Below, piece by piece: positions 9,337 through 18,400 of a stretch of 64,000 nt of DNA. The position numbers were made by a program, and so were the translations under genes. The stretch lies in contig WOUZ01000009.1 in the NCBI GenBank assembly GCA_009773165.1, forward strand, positions 1 to 64,000, given 5' to 3'. Position 1 is the first letter of the stretch, and the number at the start of each line of letters is the position of its first letter. Below the pieces are notes generated by a model. That model saw nothing but the letters and a program-made list of their open reading frames with translations. It ran no database searches and had not been told where the DNA came from. The DNA is from Bacteroidota bacterium. GTDB lineage: Bacteria; Bacteroidota; Bacteroidia; Bacteroidales; F082.

Positions 9337-9514
9337 TATTTCTGCGTACCATAGCACCTACCCAAAAGTGGAAGTTCATTGGTTAAATCAAGCGTTGTTA
9401 TTCTAACAAAGTTACTGCCTGGCTGAAGGTGAAGTGCTTATAAATCAACCCCTTTAGGTAGCTGCAAATTGCATGTAAGTCTAAAATATTGACAATTTAA
9501 TATCAATTGAGAAA

Positions 9515-10288
9515 ATGAAAATAGTATTCTTCTTAGCAACTATTATGTTGCTTTTCTTTATTGGATTATCAACTGCTAAAGCTCAGGCTTTAATTGATCT
9601 TGAATCAGGACTTGTTTTTACTGGTTATAATGACGTTCGCATTCCGGGCGATCAGGGCACGCTTTTTTCATTAAAAGACGATCTGAATCCTAAAACAGAG
9701 TTTTTCTACAGGATAAGATTGAATTACACTATAAAATCCAGGCATACACTTTCATTATTATTTGCGCCTCTGGAAACAAAATCAGAAGGTAGTTTGGCAA
9801 ATGATATTTTGTTTGAAGGAGTATTATTTTCAGCCAATTCGGAAATTGCAGGCACTTATAAATTCAACTCGTACAGGTTGACTTATCGTTACGATATTGT
9901 AAAAAAAGCCAGGATTGAGTTTGGTTTAGGGCTTACCGCAAAAATCAGAGATGCGAAAATTGCACTTTCTTCTCCCGGATTAATATCGGAGAAAAAGAAT
10001 TTAGGATTTGTGCCAATCATAAATTTCAGGCTTATGTGGAAAGTTAACGATAAGTTTGGTATTCTACTGGATGGCGATGCACTTGCCGCAAAGCAAGGAA
10101 GGGCTGAAGACGTTCTGATTGCTGCAACTTATAAGCTCGGCGAAAATAGTTGCATTCGTGCAGGATACCGTATTCTCGAAGGTGGTGCTGATAATGATGA
10201 AGTTTATAATTTTGCATTATTCCATTACGCTTCTGCTGGTTTTTCATATACGTTTAAGAACACGAAAAAATCAAATTTAAAAAAATGA
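9515..10288 (+). CDS. Outer-membrane beta-barrel-like protein, function unknown
   Basis: The 257-residue protein has a signal peptide (about 1-23, ending AKAQA). Alternating polar/hydrophobic strands with aromatic ends follow (FFYRIRLNYTI, YKFNSYRLTYRYDI, FGLGLTAKIRD, AGFSYTF), as in small outer-membrane barrels of 8-12 strands. No conserved domain was recognised. Its stop overlaps the start of the TspO-family gene (ATGA at 10,285-10,288), so the two are translationally coupled and may act together. It has a short Lys-rich C-terminal tail. Confidence 0.65.
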   Translation: MKIVFFLATIMLLFFIGLSTAKAQALIDLESGLVFTGYNDVRIPGDQGTLFSLKDDLNPKTEFFYRIRLNYTIKSRHTLSLLFAPLETKSEGSLANDILFEGVLFSANSEIAGTYKFNSYRLTYRYDIVKKARIEFGLGLTAKIRDAKIALSSPGLISEKKNLGFVPIINFRLMWKVNDKFGILLDGDALAAKQGRAEDVLIAATYKLGENSCIRAGYRILEGGADNDEVYNFALFHYASAGFSYTFKNTKKSNLKK

Positions 10289-10758
10289 ATAAATCGCAAT
10301 TTTATAAACTCATTGTTTCAATATTTTTGCCTTTAGCTATGGGAGCTATAGCAGGAATGTTTACTTCTCAATCAGTACCTGAATGGTATGCCACTTTAAA
10401 CAGGCCATCGTTCAATCCCCCCAACTGGATATTTGGGCCTGTTTGGACAACTTTGTATATACTTATGGGTATTTCTTTATTCCTGATTTGGAAACAGGAT
10501 GCAAGCAAAGAACGTAATGTGGCAATTTTAGTCTTTTTGATCCAATTGCTTTTAAATTTTGGCTGGAGCTTTATCTTTTTCTATTTTAATATGATAGGTT
10601 TTGCGCTGGTTGAAATTATTTTATTATGGTTTAGTATAGCTATTATGCTGTTTTTATTTTATAAAATTAAGCCAATGGCTTCATATATTAATATACCATA
10701 TCTGTTATGGGTTACTTTTGCAACTGTGCTTAATGTAAGTTATTTTTTACTCAACTGA
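10285..10758 (+). CDS. TspO/MBR family tryptophan-rich membrane protein
   Basis: This is a 157-residue, five-helix membrane protein. Hallmarks are SVPEWYATLNRPSFNPPNWIFGPVWTTLYILMGIS (positions about 30-65) and the repeated Trp residues. The family binds porphyrins and related ligands and is linked to stress, light or oxygen responses. Length matches the family norm of about 155-165 residues. It overlaps the upstream barrel gene by 4 bp, an unusual pairing of an inner-membrane TspO protein with an outer-membrane barrel. Confidence 0.9.
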   Translation: MNKSQFYKLIVSIFLPLAMGAIAGMFTSQSVPEWYATLNRPSFNPPNWIFGPVWTTLYILMGISLFLIWKQDASKERNVAILVFLIQLLLNFGWSFIFFYFNMIGFALVEIILLWFSIAIMLFLFYKIKPMASYINIPYLLWVTFATVLNVSYFLLN

Positions 10759-10819
10759 ATCTGATTTAAAAACAAGAAAGTGATTTAATATAACCATCAC
10801 ATAACTTGACTAACAACAG

Positions 10820-10850
10820 TCACCATATGGCTTATTTGCAATCGTTAACG
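10820..10850. repeat. Class B repeat end fragment
   Basis: ACCATATGGCTTATTTG followed by CAATCGTTAACGGT matches the 3' terminus of class B copies (for example the ends at 19,400-19,430 and 37,130-37,160). It is the only repeat trace in the gap between tspO and the GH5 gene. Confidence 0.4.
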
Positions 10851-10884
10851 GTAAAATAATTATTATTTTTATAAACAATTGAAA

Positions 10885-11898
10885 ATGAAATTGTTAAAAT
10901 TATTTATTTTACTATCGCTTATTATAACTTCGTGTAAAAAAGAAAATGAAGCAGAAACTGAACCAGCTTTTAAAGACCAATATACTATTTCAGGAAACAA
11001 GATATACAACTTTGAAAATCCTGTTCAATTAATCGGTGCAAACACTTTTCACATATTTGGCGCAGGAAGCAGAGATATGAATAGCTGGAATTTAGATATT
11101 GCTAGAGAATTTGTAGGCAATGTAAATGAAACACCACTGTCAGGGTGGGCAATAAGGGATGTTAACGGCTCTTTCTTGCATTCATTGCAGGCAGTTGTTG
11201 ATAGCAACCGCATAAATAATCGAGTTACTATTCTTTGCCCTTTTGGTTGGAATGGACGCAGCCAAACAGAATTTGGAGGTAAAATGCCATCTGAAACCTA
11301 TTGGTGGAATGATTTTAAAATCAAACTTCAACATTGGGCAATACATTTTAAAGACCAACCAGATGTTTGGATTGAAGTTTGGAATGAGCCATATCGATGG
11401 GACAGGGCAGATGGATATACCGATGATGTTTGGTTAAGTGATATGAATGTTCTTGTAGGGATTATCAGAAATACTGGGAATAACAATGTTGTTTTGGTTC
11501 CTTGCGCCGAACAGGGGCAAGACGAAAGTGTATTAAACAATTATGGGAGCATGTTTCTCTTAAGCAAAAGTAATATCCTGTTTGACATACATGCTTACGA
11601 GAATTGGCTTTTGGTTTCAGATACAGAAATAGACAATCGCTTAGAAAAGTTAAAACAAAATAACCTTCGTGTTATTTTTGGGGAGATTGGGCCTTTAAAT
11701 GCTGGAGTACTTATGAATCCAAAGATATTTTTAGACAAAGTTTATAATCGAGGATTATCAGTATGTGCGTGGGTATGGAAATATGATAGTAATGACAAAG
11801 ATGCGTTGTTAAATGACGAGGGTCTTCCCAATGATAAAGATAACTATAATTGGGGTACTACTTTTCAAAACTTAAGCTTGCAAACACGAAAGCCATAG
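10885..11898 (+). CDS. GH5-type cellulase-like lipoprotein
   Basis: The 337-residue protein has a lipobox (LIITSC, Cys17). Its (beta/alpha)8 glycosidase pattern includes WIEVWNEPY with acid/base Glu168 and VIFGEIGP with nucleophile Glu267, the two catalytic glutamates of clan GH-A (GH5). The family hydrolyses beta-1,4-glucans, mannans or related polymers; the substrate is not deducible. An ATG at 10,885 was chosen over the in-frame TTG at 10,879 because it gives a compact lipoprotein signal. The gene stands alone, with a class B end upstream and class A copy 3 downstream. Confidence 0.8.
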   Translation: MKLLKLFILLSLIITSCKKENEAETEPAFKDQYTISGNKIYNFENPVQLIGANTFHIFGAGSRDMNSWNLDIAREFVGNVNETPLSGWAIRDVNGSFLHSLQAVVDSNRINNRVTILCPFGWNGRSQTEFGGKMPSETYWWNDFKIKLQHWAIHFKDQPDVWIEVWNEPYRWDRADGYTDDVWLSDMNVLVGIIRNTGNNNVVLVPCAEQGQDESVLNNYGSMFLLSKSNILFDIHAYENWLLVSDTEIDNRLEKLKQNNLRVIFGEIGPLNAGVLMNPKIFLDKVYNRGLSVCAWVWKYDSNDKDALLNDEGLPNDKDNYNWGTTFQNLSLQTRKP

Positions 11899-11910
11899 AC
11901 AAGTATGCCG

Positions 11911-12157
11911 CTAACACTAAGATCGAATAGCCAAAAAAAAGAGCCATTATCCTGCTGAGGGTTTAGGGCGGATTTGAGGATTTGACCCGAAAACTTTCGG
12001 GTTTGAAGATTTCTGATTTGAGGATTTATAATTTGAGAATTTTAAAGATTTATGTGAGTTTGAAGAATACTCCTTACGATGGCTTGGTGACATTTGGGAC
12101 ATTTGGGCATGAAGGATTTAGTGAGAGGGTTAAATAACAATGGATATGGAGGTGTCT
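11911..12157. repeat. Class A repeat, copy 3, with a 16-bp palindromic insertion
   Basis: It starts CTAACACTAAG-ATCGAATAGCC and keeps GAGCCATTATCCTGCTGAGGG, then follows copy 2 through GAAGAATACTCCTT and GTGAGAGGGTTAAATAACAATGG. Relative to copy 2 it carries an extra palindrome, CCCGAAAACTTTCGGG (11,986-12,001), between two TTTGA pentamers (11,981-11,985 and 12,002-12,006). Confidence 0.6.
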
Positions 12158-12540
12158 TGTCCTGAAATAGGTTTACAAAAAAGTAAACTACAAACAGGAT
12201 TATGAACCAACAAGTCATACGAATGAGGGATTTAGCATTGAAAATCAGAGTTTTGATTTGAATGTTTTGGCAAAACCAATTATTCAATTTATTAGACTGT
12301 TACTAACCCTGTTGTTAAGGACAAGACCTTTTGGAGTTCCTTCACATCACCTTCCAAAAGCATTTAAAAACCGACAATCAAATCATTTTCTCTGTAGATT
12401 TATTTTTCGATTGGTCAACGGAATTATTGCTGAGTTTTGGTAACGGGGAGTTTATCAGCAGGCCACGATTATCTAAAAATTTTCAGAACCTGCCTTGCGA
12501 ATCTCCGTCTTCGCCTCATTGTTAAAATCTTCATGGGAAT
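12158..12540. mobile_element. Probable IS3-like element remnant
   Basis: TGTCCTGAAATAGGTTTAC at about 12,158-12,176 is followed by GTAAAC (12,183-12,188) and CAGG (12,195-12,198), giving nested inverted repeats CCTG/CAGG and GTTTAC/GTAAAC. Termini beginning TGTCCTG are seen on IS3-like elements of Bacteroidota. The rest of the gap to 12,540 has no intact frame on either strand. I assign the family from recalled sequence only. It may instead be a non-IS hairpin. Confidence 0.3.
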
Positions 12541-12598
12541 TGAAAGGGTTTTTTGCACTTGATTTATGCTTAAAGGTTTAACTCAAAAGAGTGGATGA

Positions 12599-13759
12599 TT
12601 AAAAGAAAAATTTAACGCGAAGTGTTGGCATAAAGAGGTTTCTGCGACTTTTATAAAGGAAAAGAGAAAAAAACTGACCATGAAGGTCGAGTTGTAAATT
12701 ATTGAATACCTGGAACTGAAATGATGGTATAAAATGATAGCCTTTGTTATCATTCGTATATACGAAAAGCATGGTTAATAGTGATCGGTTTGTCACAGGA
12801 TATCTATATGTCAGTCCAAAATTCCATTCACTTCCAGAAAGTATTTTCGGGTTGTTCACTACACCAAAAAGCAGGTTAGGTAGATCAATCCTGCTAGGTA
12901 CTTTCAACTGATTAAACATTACCTCACCCTGAATGATCATGTTATTTCCAAAAACATAATCAAGACTTGCTCCTGCTACAAAAACTGAATTTTTAAACCT
13001 ATTATTACTTTTTAATGGGACATCGTATGAACCTTCAGCTCTCAGAGAAAGTTTATTAAAGTTCTTGGTTATCCCGCCTCCAATGACGATATCTGACTGG
13101 TCGAAAAATCCTGCTTGAATTTGGTATTCTGTGTGATTGATAAGAAATCTGGTCATAGTTGCCCAGGTAATTTTATTATAGGAGTTAATTTTCACTACCG
13201 TTTCGATCATTGAGGTGGCAGACGTATAGTAAGTTATGCGCATTGCATCGCTTGCATGTTTTTCGGGATCATCGAGATCTGAAAATGTATTGTTGTTGAA
13301 AAGATCGTTTACATGCCAGATAAATGTCTGACTCCAGTTTATGCGCTGCCGGCCTGCGGTGATTTCGAGTTTATTGTAGGTGTACTTTACATTAAACTGA
13401 TCCGCCCTGATCTGAAGATAAACATTAATGGCAGGATTAAAAGTGAATGAAAGTGGAAAAAAATCATCGGATGGATTGATTATTGAGTTGAAGTTGGGTA
13501 GTTTACGTATCCAGGTGCCCTGATAATTGCGGCTGTGTAATGCCAGGTTAAATTTCAGATTTTCACTCGGAGTATACATTGTATTCAGCCTCAGATTTAG
13601 TTTATTCATGTATGAAAAATCTTCATAATAGTTTTCATAACCATAAGAATGAAGGCCACTTACATATCCTGAAAATTCATATTTTTTTTCCTGAGCATTC
13701 AGGTTAAACGCTATAAATAATAGCATTAAGACCAGCCATTTGTGAATTTCCAAAAGCAT
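12599..13759 (-). CDS. Outer-membrane barrel protein of a Lol-like transport operon
   Basis: This is a 386-residue protein with a signal peptide (about 1-22, ending NLNAQ). The long beta-strand pattern ends in Phe-Phe-Phe, as in outer-membrane barrels recognised by BamA. It contains AGRQRINWSQTFIWHVNDLF, a motif like that of DUF1302-type porin-like proteins. It is the last gene of a five-gene minus-strand operon and begins immediately after the ATPase stop. The context implies it is the outer-membrane end of the LolA-like/ABC system, though direct function is unproven. Confidence 0.75.
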   Translation of the reverse strand: MLLEIHKWLVLMLLFIAFNLNAQEKKYEFSGYVSGLHSYGYENYYEDFSYMNKLNLRLNTMYTPSENLKFNLALHSRNYQGTWIRKLPNFNSIINPSDDFFPLSFTFNPAINVYLQIRADQFNVKYTYNKLEITAGRQRINWSQTFIWHVNDLFNNNTFSDLDDPEKHASDAMRITYYTSATSMIETVVKINSYNKITWATMTRFLINHTEYQIQAGFFDQSDIVIGGGITKNFNKLSLRAEGSYDVPLKSNNRFKNSVFVAGASLDYVFGNNMIIQGEVMFNQLKVPSRIDLPNLLFGVVNNPKILSGSEWNFGLTYRYPVTNRSLLTMLFVYTNDNKGYHFIPSFQFQVFNNLQLDLHGQFFSLFLYKSRRNLFMPTLRVKFFF

Positions 13760-14446
13760 TTAGTCGTTTGTTATATCATCAATGATTTTACCATCTTCAA
13801 GTCTGATCATTCGTTTCGCTCTTTTCATTATTCTTGGGTCATGAGTAGAGAAAATAAATGTAGTGCCTTCATTTTGATTTAAAAGTTGCATTGTATCAAG
13901 CAGGGTTTCTGCCGAATGACTATCCAGATTAGCAGTTGGTTCGTCAGCAAGGATAAATTTCGGGCCAGATGCAATGGAACGGGCAACGGCAATACGCTGT
14001 TGCTGCCCACCTGATAGCTTGGAAGGTTTGCTTTCGGCTCTTTCTGACAATCCAATTATTTTGAGCAAATCGAGGGTCCGTTTATTGCATTCTTTTTTTG
14101 AGATGCCCTGAAGTTTCATTATCAACTCTATATTTTCTTTTGCAGTTAACACTGGTAATAAGTTATAATTTTGAAATACAAATCCAATGTTATGCAGCCT
14201 GAAATCAGTAAGTTGATCTTGCTTCATTTGGTGTATTGCATAGCCATCTACAAAAATTTCACCGGCAGTAGGAAAGTCTAATCCACCGATAAGGTTTATT
14301 AAAGTCGTTTTACCACTTCCAGAAGGACCAACGATGACTAAAAACTCTCCCTTTTTAACTGAAAAACTAATATTATCTACCGCTTTGACTATCAAATCTG
14401 CTTCTGAATAGTGCTTCTCCAGATTTTTAATTTCTATGATGTTCAT
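13760..14446 (-). CDS. LolD/MacB-type ABC transporter ATPase
   Basis: This is a 228-residue ATPase: Walker A GPSGSGKT (40-47), Q-loop [10 protein letters not shown], signature LSGGQQQR, Walker B ILADEPT and switch His in FSTHD. The sequence is most like the LolD/MacB/FtsE group, which drives mechanotransmission permeases rather than substrate translocation through the membrane. It is encoded between the permeases and the barrel gene, with no gap to the latter. Given the LolA-like partner, a role in extracting a lipid or lipoprotein from the inner membrane is likely. Confidence 0.92.
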   Translation of the reverse strand: MNIIEIKNLEKHYSEADLIVKAVDNISFSVKKGEFLVIVGPSGSGKTTLINLIGGLDFPTAGEIFVDGYAIHQMKQDQLTDFRLHNIGFVFQNYNLLPVLTAKENIELIMKLQGISKKECNKRTLDLLKIIGLSERAESKPSKLSGGQQQRIAVARSIASGPKFILADEPTANLDSHSAETLLDTMQLLNQNEGTTFIFSTHDPRIMKRAKRMIRLEDGKIIDDITND

Positions 14447-14487
14447 TTACCAGTATTTTTTACAATTGAAGTCCAAAACATTTGTTT

Positions 14488-15720
14488 TTAATTTTTCATT
14501 GCTTCTGTAGGGTGGATACCAAGGACTTTGAGTGTTGGAATAATTGATGATAAAAAACTTAATAAAATGATTAAGCCTGTTACAAAAATTAATTGCTGCC
14601 ATCTCAGCACAGGATAAATCCGGTCAACCGTTCCAACACCCAACATATTAACACCTTCAACAGACCACACAGGTACTCCATTTTGACTTAAAAAAGAAAG
14701 AACTGTAAAGTTAATCAAGGTGCTAATGAATAAAGATATAAGAAGAAGAAAAATTATTTCGAACATAATCATTTGGAATATTTTCACTTTGTTCATTCCT
14801 AAAGCCCGCAGCATTCCAAACTCTCTCCTGCGTTCATAAACTACAAGAATCATAATATTGATGATACCTATACTAATTGCAAACAGTATAATTGATATCA
14901 AAATATTTAGCGTAAGATTGATATACGATTTTGTAACAAAAATTTCAGGTCTGATATCAGGCCATTTACTTATTTTGAGACCAGGATGTTGGCTTTCAAG
15001 GGCTGAAACTATATGGTCGGATGATTGAATATTCTTATCAAGTTTGATAGCAATTTCATGAACCTCATCCGGCTTAAAACCTGATAAGACTGCAATTTCA
15101 TCCAAAAGAACGAAAACCGATTTCTTTTCAAAAAGTTTATTATCAACACTGTAAATCCCGCACACCCAAAAGACTGATGAAAATAAATCACCATTCTTTG
15201 TTTGGCCTGAAAGAACAAGACGGCTATTTATGTTTACTCCTAACTGGTCAGCTAATAAATTCCCCATAACAATTGGAATCCGGTTGTAATCTGTAAAATA
15301 ATTACCTTTTCCTGTATGAATTGCCTCGTGTATGGGAAAAACCAATCGATCTGTTTTTGGGTCTACTCCGATAATTTCAACGTTTGCGCTGGAAAGTGCT
15401 GATCGAATGTAGCCATTGATTTTTATTCTGGCTGTCAATGCATTAATGCCGTTATTTAAATTCACACTTTTAATCAATTGATCAGAATTTTTTAAAAATG
15501 CTGACGGTTCCATTTGATCAAAAAAGGTGTTTTCATGTATAAGAACATCCGCTGTTTCGAAACGTATAACTGAGTTTACCAGCTGGTTGACGTAGCCATT
15601 TCCTATAGAAACACCCAATAATCCTCCCGTAATACCTACCACAATTGAAGCTATCACAAAAAAACTTCTTTTTTTGTTGCGCATCAGATTGATTATGGCA
15701 AGATTGATGGTTAACAGCAT
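14488..15720 (-). CDS. FtsX/LolC-type ABC permease 1
   Basis: The 410-residue protein has an N-terminal membrane helix (about 15-37), a large periplasmic MacB-like core domain (about 40-270) and three C-terminal helices ending with the FtsX fold (YERRREFGMLRALGMNKVKIFQ, LGIHPTEAMKN). The four-helix plan with a big periplasmic domain is that of LolC/LolE and MacB. It begins 1 bp after the stop of permease 2, so the two probably form a heterodimer with the adjacent ATPase. Confidence 0.9.
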   Translation of the reverse strand: MLLTINLAIINLMRNKKRSFFVIASIVVGITGGLLGVSIGNGYVNQLVNSVIRFETADVLIHENTFFDQMEPSAFLKNSDQLIKSVNLNNGINALTARIKINGYIRSALSSANVEIIGVDPKTDRLVFPIHEAIHTGKGNYFTDYNRIPIVMGNLLADQLGVNINSRLVLSGQTKNGDLFSSVFWVCGIYSVDNKLFEKKSVFVLLDEIAVLSGFKPDEVHEIAIKLDKNIQSSDHIVSALESQHPGLKISKWPDIRPEIFVTKSYINLTLNILISIILFAISIGIINIMILVVYERRREFGMLRALGMNKVKIFQMIMFEIIFLLLISLFISTLINFTVLSFLSQNGVPVWSVEGVNMLGVGTVDRIYPVLRWQQLIFVTGLIILLSFLSSIIPTLKVLGIHPTEAMKN

Positions 15721-15721
15721 T

Positions 15722-16915
15722 TTATTGATTATTTAAGGCTTTGGTGATTTTCAAACGAGTTATTCTTGCCAAAGGGAACAAGGAAACAAGAAAAATGATA
15801 AAAACTGCCGCTATGATATTCTTCACCACTATTTCGATGTTGTCTGAAAGCCTTATTATGGGTTCATTATCAAATCTGATCATAGCCTTGGCCAAGTCTC
15901 CTGATACACGAATAGGGTAGTGGTGAAAAATCGACATGACGCTCAACGCAATCAATGACCCTAAAAAAACTCCAATTACAGTGCTAAAAAGAATTTCTAA
16001 TGTCTGAATGAGAATAACAACTTTTCTTTTCATGCCAAGTGCTATTAAAAGTCCAAATTCATGTGTTCTTTCATGCACAATCATGTAAAATGTAGTAAGT
16101 AGGGTGAAGCCGAGAATAAAATACAAAATTCCGCGGAACACCTGAAAACCAAAACTTCTGAGTTTAAAAACCGGAGATCTGCCTGCCAGCATTTCCTGCC
16201 ATGAAAGAACCTCAAATTCTGAAGCTGAAAGTGCTTTGGCAATTTTCGATTTAATTGGTTCAACCTCCTTGCCTTCGTTGATAGTGATAAATATTGAACT
16301 TACCGCTTTTTCTGCATCCAGAAAGTCTCTGACCAGATTAATAGGAGCAATAATAAGTTGTCGGTCAAAAACAGGAATTGGATTGTGACTGACTTCTTTT
16401 ATTTGGTGTATAATTGATGAATTACTTCCATACATGGATTGACCAAGTAAAATCAATGAATCACCAGTTTTAACACCAAGATATTGTGATAAATTCTGTC
16501 CGATCTGAATACCTCGTTCATCTTTTTTAAAATGAACATTTTTAAATGTTTGATTTGGCTCAATACCGGAAAACATGCATGGGCGGCTTTTATCGTCCCA
16601 GGCTGCAAGTACAGGAAACTCCAGCCTGCAGTTGTAATTTTCTATTTCGGAAATCGTATCAAGAAGCAAAAATATTTCAGACGGATCCTCTATTAAAAAT
16701 TCAACACTTCTGTGTTTCTGAAAGCCTAGCTTTTGAATGACGATATGTCCAGAAAGAAAACGGACTTCATTTTCTACTATGTTATCCCACAACCCGACAT
16801 GCAAAGACTCCAGAGAGGAGGAAAGAAAAACCGTCATGAATGTTGCAACAATCGTCAATAAACTCCTCCGACTGTTTCTGAATAGATTTCTCCAGGCTAT
16901 TTTAAAACTGTTCAT
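15722..16915 (-). CDS. FtsX/LolE-type ABC permease 2
   Basis: The protein is about 397 residues with the same plan as its neighbour: an N-terminal helix (RNLFRNSRRSLLTIVATFMTVFLSS), a periplasmic domain, and three C-terminal helices with HERTHEFGLLIALGMKRK. The ATG at 16,915 is preferred over the in-frame GTG at 16,924, because the GTG touches the upstream stop. It is probably the second half of a LolCE-like heterodimer. Sequence divergence from permease 1 suggests specialised roles, as in LolC (LolA recruitment) and LolE (substrate binding). Confidence 0.88.
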   Translation of the reverse strand: MNSFKIAWRNLFRNSRRSLLTIVATFMTVFLSSSLESLHVGLWDNIVENEVRFLSGHIVIQKLGFQKHRSVEFLIEDPSEIFLLLDTISEIENYNCRLEFPVLAAWDDKSRPCMFSGIEPNQTFKNVHFKKDERGIQIGQNLSQYLGVKTGDSLILLGQSMYGSNSSIIHQIKEVSHNPIPVFDRQLIIAPINLVRDFLDAEKAVSSIFITINEGKEVEPIKSKIAKALSASEFEVLSWQEMLAGRSPVFKLRSFGFQVFRGILYFILGFTLLTTFYMIVHERTHEFGLLIALGMKRKVVILIQTLEILFSTVIGVFLGSLIALSVMSIFHHYPIRVSGDLAKAMIRFDNEPIIRLSDNIEIVVKNIIAAVFIIFLVSLFPLARITRLKITKALNNQ

Positions 16916-16923
16916 TAACAACA

Positions 16924-17703
16924 CTATTTCAAGTTCTTCATATTCTGCATCGTAAAAAATGCATCATCAATCGGTAGATTGTTTTGGAATTCATTGACAG
17001 TAATTATTGTTTTATGGTTAGGCTTAGCTGCGGGTTCCATGACGATCCTGGCTGGAATACTCACTGCTCCAAAGTTTTTTATATCATAAGCAGTCATGGT
17101 TCTGATAAGTTGCATGTTTTCGCCAAAAAATTCAGCTTTAAGCTGATCAAAACCTTCAACAGATATCCAAAGATAAACCATTTCCCAAACTACTGCCGCA
17201 TCTGTTTTTGGTGTCAGAAGAAGTTTGAAGCATCTTTTATCATCAATGTTCTCAAAGCTGATAATTGAATGCTGGTAATCATTTAAAAAGGATGATTTAT
17301 TCAGTAGGTCTTCATTTGTGAAATCGGATCCCATCCAGGACTGAGACATAAGAGTTGAGGATAATTTGATTGTTTTTTGGATATTTGGCAACCAATTCCA
17401 CAAATCATCGTGCCTTCTGAGATAGGTCTGACCTTTTTCCTTTGCTGGATAAGTGATTAGTATCAATGCTTTAACATATTCATCAGTCCAGATTTTGAGC
17501 CTGATCTCCTTTGTCCATCCAGGCCTAACAACATTCATTGTTAAAGTTGTACTGACCGTTTTACCCAGGGTTTTATTGACTGCGGTTTTCACGATTTCGG
17601 TTGCGTTAAGCTCTTCAATATTCTGGGCTTTCAGACCAACAGCCAAAAAAGAAATCATAAATACGAATGATGTGATTTTGCTTATCGTAAATAAATAATT
17701 CAT
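16924..17703 (-). CDS. LolA-like outer-membrane lipoprotein-sorting protein
   Basis: This is a 259-residue exported protein with a signal peptide (about 1-26, ending GLKAQ). It belongs to the LolA_like family (PF17131), recognisable by YLRRHDDLWNWLPNIQKTIKL and SQSWMGSDFTNEDLL, which build the half-open barrel that shields acyl chains. It is the first gene of the operon and presumably shuttles the substrate between the permeases and the outer membrane. It differs from housekeeping LolA, which is shorter and not normally encoded with a beta-barrel protein. Confidence 0.88.
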   Translation of the reverse strand: MNYLFTISKITSFVFMISFLAVGLKAQNIEELNATEIVKTAVNKTLGKTVSTTLTMNVVRPGWTKEIRLKIWTDEYVKALILITYPAKEKGQTYLRRHDDLWNWLPNIQKTIKLSSTLMSQSWMGSDFTNEDLLNKSSFLNDYQHSIISFENIDDKRCFKLLLTPKTDAAVVWEMVYLWISVEGFDQLKAEFFGENMQLIRTMTAYDIKNFGAVSIPARIVMEPAAKPNHKTIITVNEFQNNLPIDDAFFTMQNMKNLK

Positions 17704-17820
17704 AACAGAGTTATTAGGCAGAATGATTTTAATAACAAAAAACTATCAAGTCCCTGATTAAAAGTTGTTACTAAAAAACATGCGATTTTAATAAATAAAG
17801 AATCCTGTTTATACTACAGT

Positions 17821-17828
17821 CAAAGGTA
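17821..17828 (-). promoter_or_regulatory. Candidate -7 box for the LolA-like operon
   Basis: CAAAGGTA on the plus strand reads TACCTTTG on the minus strand, matching TAnnTTTG. It lies about 120 bp upstream of the LolA-like start. No good -33 TTTG was seen at the expected distance, so support is limited. Confidence 0.3.
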
Positions 17829-18297
17829 TCATTATTTTTTGAAGAAATCATACGATTGTCAGGCCCGGACTCTTTTTTGAAATTGATTACTGGTTCTAAA
17901 ATTACTGTTTTCAATCAGTATGATTGACAATCTGAGGTTATTGGAGAATCCATTAAACAACGATGGTATTTTTCTTAAACCGAAGATTATGTTTTCGAAA
18001 AAAGCTACTTAATCACATGATAAATTAAGCGAATTAAATGGAGGAAGAATCAAAAATCCCGTCAAGGGACGAAATGTCGTCTGGTAATTGAATATTTTTT
18101 TACGTTATACATCATGAATCAGCTGGTATAAATTCGAATAGCTTTGTCTTGTTTCCGAATGCGGCATTAAGTTAGTTCGATTTGAATGGGTAGGCCTTCA
18201 AATTTATCTGTACAGCACACGGAAAAAATAATCCCAGCCGGTGAGGACAGAAAAACCTGCAGATAAAATTTTGTACAGATTTTTTTTATTTTTACCT
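17829..18297. other. Intergenic stretch between divergent transcripts
   Basis: No gene is supported on either strand. An inverted repeat GATTGTCA (17,854-17,861) and TGACAATC (17,935-17,942) is present. So is a short segment AAGGGACGAAATGTCGTC near 18,065. Neither was assigned a function. Confidence 0.4.
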
Positions 18298-18305
18298 TAG
18301 CTTTG
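18298..18305 (+). promoter_or_regulatory. Candidate -7 box upstream of the DUF2784 gene
   Basis: TAGCTTTG matches TAnnTTTG exactly, with a TTTTG 24 bp upstream (18,269-18,273). The distance to the start at 18,401 is about 95 bp. The -33 spacing is longer than the usual 19-21 bp. Confidence 0.4.
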
Positions 18306-18400
18306 TAAAAATATCATGAAAATCATTCCTGGGTTCTTTTTTGACTGCACTCTTTTTTTTAGAACTCATTTGATTATTAAAGTTATAACAAGAGTAAATA

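Noticed and set aside
12042..12525. Several 60-80 codon frames on both strands
   Set aside because: They lie in the class A copy 3/IS3-like remnant region, overlap one another, and show no family features.
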